From Hydractinia symbiolongicarpus (Eukaryota; Cnidaria; Hydrozoa; Anthoathecata; Hydractiniidae): a DNA stretch of 64,000 nt. Of the stretch, positions 61,204 through 64,000 are shown piece after piece. A model generated the notes under the pieces. It did not search any database, was not told the DNA's origin, and saw nothing but the letters and a program-made list of their open reading frames with translations. The stretch lies in assembly GCF_029227915.1 (NCBI RefSeq), contig NC_079883.1, forward strand, positions 31,808,001 to 31,872,000, given 5' to 3'. Position 1 is the stretch's first letter; each line of letters starts with the position of its first letter. A program made the position numbers and the translations under genes.

Positions 61204-64000
61204 CACTAAAACGCATCAGACTTGTAGTTTTTAAAAATGTTTTCATTTTTGATGAGACGCTGAATAAAAGAAGTTTAATCGCCGGCAAACGAAAACCCGC
61301 GATTTCCCGTAAATTCCGGCTTGGCCCGTATAGTCAAAAGTATACAAAGAAAGTACCCAGGGAGTAAACTCATTTCCCGAACGATTTTTTAAATTATTTT
61401 TTCACCACTAAAACGCACGATACTTGTAGTTGTCAAAAATGTTTTCATTTTTGATGAGACGCTGAATAAAAGCAGTTTAATCGCCGGCAAACGAAAACCC
61501 GCGATTTCCCGTAAATTCCGGCTTGGCCCGTATAGTCAAAAGTATACAAAGAAAGTACCCAGGGAGTAAACTCATTTCCTGAACGATTTTTTAAATTACT
61601 TTTTCACCACTAAAACGCATGATACTTATAGTTTTTAAAAATGTTTTCATTTTTGATGAGACGCTGAATAAAAGAAGTTTAATCGCCGGCAAACGAAAAC
61701 CTGCGATTTCCCTAAATCCCGGGCTTGGCACGTATAGTCGAATGTATACAAAGAAAGTACCCTGTGAGTAAACTCATTTCCAGAACGATTTTTTAAATTA
61801 TTTTTTCACCACTAAAACGCATAAGACTTGTAGTTTTCGAAAATGTTTTCATTTTTGATGAGACGCTGAATAAAAGCAGTTTAATCGCCGGCAAACGAAA
61901 ACCTGCGATTTCCCTAAATCCCGGACTCGGCCCGTATAGTCAAAAGTATACAAAGAAAGTACCCAGGTAGTAAACTCATTTCAAGAACGATTTTTTAAAT
62001 TATTTTTTCACCACTAAAACGCATAAGAGTTGTAGTTTTTAAAAATGTTTTCACTTTTGATGAGACGCTGAATAAAAGAAGTTTAATCGCCGGCAAACGA
62101 AAACCCGCGATTTCCCGTAAATCCCGGACTCGGCCCGTATAGTCAAAAGTATACAAAGAAAGTACCCAGGGAGTAAACTCATTTCCCGAACGATTTTTTA
62201 AATTATTTTTTCACCACTAAAACGCATGAGACTTGTAGTTTTCAAAAATGTTTTTATTTTTGATGAGACGCTTAATGAAAGAGGTTTAATCGCCGGAAAA
62301 CGAAAACCCGCGATTTCCCGTAAATCCCGGGCTTGGCCCGTATAGTCGAATGTATACAAAGAAAGTATCCTGTGAGTAAACTCATTTCCAGAACGATTTT
62401 TTAAATTATTTTTTCACCACTAAAACGCATCAGACTTGTAGTTTTTAAAAATGTTTTCATTTTTGATGAGACGCTGAATAAAAGAAGTTTAATCGCCGGC
62501 AAACGAAAACTTGCGATTTCCCGTAAATTCCGGCTTGGCCCGTATAGTCGAAAGTATACAAAGAAAGTACCCAGGGAGTAAACTCATTTCCAGAACGATT
62601 TTTTAAATTATATTTTCACCACTAAAACGCATGAGACTTGTAGTTTTCAAAAAAGTTTTCATTTTTGATGAGACGCTGAATAAAAGCAGTTTAATCGCCG
62701 GCAAACGAAATCCCGCGTTTTCCCGTAAATCCGGGGCTTGGCCCGTATAGTCGAATGTATACAAAGAAAGTACCGAGGGAGTAAACTCATTTCCCGAACG
62801 ATTTTTTAAATTTTTTTTTCACCACTAAAACGCATGAGACTTGTAGTTTTCAAAAATGTTTTTATTCTTGATGAGACGCCTAATGAAAGAGGTTTAATCG
62901 CCGGAAAACGAAAACCCGCGATTTCCCGTAAATCCCGGGCTTGGCCCGTATAGTCGAATGTATACAAAGAAAGTATCCTGTGAGTAAACTCATTTCCAGA
63001 ACGATTTTTTAGATTATTTTTTCACCACTAAAACGCATCAGACTTGTAGTTTTTAAAAATGTTTTCATTTTTGATGAGACGCTGAATAAAAGAAGTTTAA
63101 TCGCCGGCAAACGAAAACCCGCGATTTCCCGTAAATTCCGGCTTGCCCGTATAGTCGAAAGTATACAAAGAAAGTACCCAGGGAGTAAACTCATTTCCAG
63201 AACGATTTTTTAAATTATATTTTCACCACTAAAACGCATGAGACTTGTAGTTTTCAAAAAAGTTTTCATTTTTGATGAGACGCTGAATAAAAGCAGTTTA
63301 ATCGCCGGCAAACGAAATCCCGCGTTTTCCCGTAAATCCGGGGCTTGGCCCGTATAGTCGAATGTATACAAAGAAAGTACCCAGGGAGTAAACTCATTTC
63401 CCGAACTATTTTTTAAATTTTTTTTTCACCACTAAAACGCATGAGACATGTAGTTTTTAAAAATGTTTTTATTTTTGATGAGACGCTTAATGAAAGAGGT
63501 TTAATCGCCGGAAAACGAAAACCCGCGATTTCCCGTAAATCCCGGGCTTGGCCCGTATAGTCGAATGTATACAAAGAAAGTATCCTGTGAGTAAACTCAT
63601 TTCCAGAACGATTTTTTAAATTATTTTTTCACCACTAAAACGCATCAGACTTGTAGTTTTTAAAAATGTTTTCATTTTTGATGAGACGCTGAATAAAAGA
63701 AGTTTAATCGCCGGCAAACGAAAACCCGCGATTTCCCGTAAATTCTGGCTTGGCCCGTATAGTCAAAAGTATACAAAGAAAGTACCCAGGGAGTAAACTC
63801 ATTTCCCGAACGATTTTTTAAATTATTTTTTCACCACTAAAACGCATGATACTTGTAGTTGTCAAAAATGTTTTCATTTTTGATGAGACGCTGAATAAAA
63901 GCAGTTTAATCGCCGGCAAACGAAAACCTGCGATTTCCCTAAATCCCGGACTCGGCCCGTATAGTCAAAAGTATACAAAGAAAGTACCCAGGGAGTAAAA

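Larger units (their letters stand above)
45137..64000 (-). repeat. Satellite array, right arm segment 3
   Basis: About 93 minus-strand monomers run without interruption to the window end. Local higher-order units of 6 and 7 monomers are listed separately. One monomer near 49536 has lost 6 bp (GTTTAAGCAAACG for GTTTAATCGCCGGCAAACG). Some monomers carry an AAGCTT (near 52360 and 56008, about 18 monomers apart). I see no genes or other elements. Confidence 0.98.

Overview
This window is almost entirely satellite DNA. A tandem monomer of about 202-203 bp, roughly 290 copies in all, fills everything except two 2.3 kb retroelement insertions. There are no host genes, tRNAs or rRNAs that I can support. 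The retroelement is a Penelope-like element (PLE): a reverse transcriptase fused to a C-terminal GIY-YIG endonuclease, with a hammerhead ribozyme in its 3' region. This family is eukaryotic and common in aquatic invertebrates such as cnidarians. I infer an animal genome, with species and chromosome unknown. The array is large, has higher-order structure and is rich in short dyad symmetries, so pericentromeric or centromeric heterochromatin is the most natural setting. The sequence alone does not prove that.

Layout. Positions 1-30684 are an unbroken head-to-tail array in the orientation called + here. At 30684/30685 the array flips in mid-monomer, and from there to 64000 every monomer is in the opposite orientation. 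The right arm is interrupted at 37237-39536 and 42837-45136 by two apparently identical PLE copies, both coding on the minus strand. They are not independent insertions. They sit in a direct tandem duplication of about 5.6 kb (34220-39818 and 39819-45465) that carries the PLE, its 14 bp target-site duplications and about 16 flanking monomers. The rest of the right arm, 45137-64000, is uninterrupted satellite.

The satellite is a patchwork of monomer variants arranged in higher-order repeats. Blocks of 2, 3, 4, 6, 7 and larger numbers of monomers recur tandemly or at a distance. The two arms share variants and variant order near the flip, so the inversion arose inside an already homogenised array. 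Typical monomers carry several dyad symmetries. The strongest has 9 bp arms around a 4 bp centre, and some right-arm monomers show paired substitutions that keep its arms complementary.

The PLE encodes about 700 residues in two frames. An N-terminal piece without its own ATG runs into a -1 frame offset at about 39224 (44824 in copy 2), and a 596-residue ORF with all main RT and GIY-YIG motifs follows. The 5' end is truncated at the target site. Just downstream of the ORF, in sense orientation, is a type I hammerhead ribozyme with an intact core, short helix III and a two-part helix I. Together these give one inserted retroelement copy, broken by a frameshift, then duplicated by rearrangement of the surrounding satellite.
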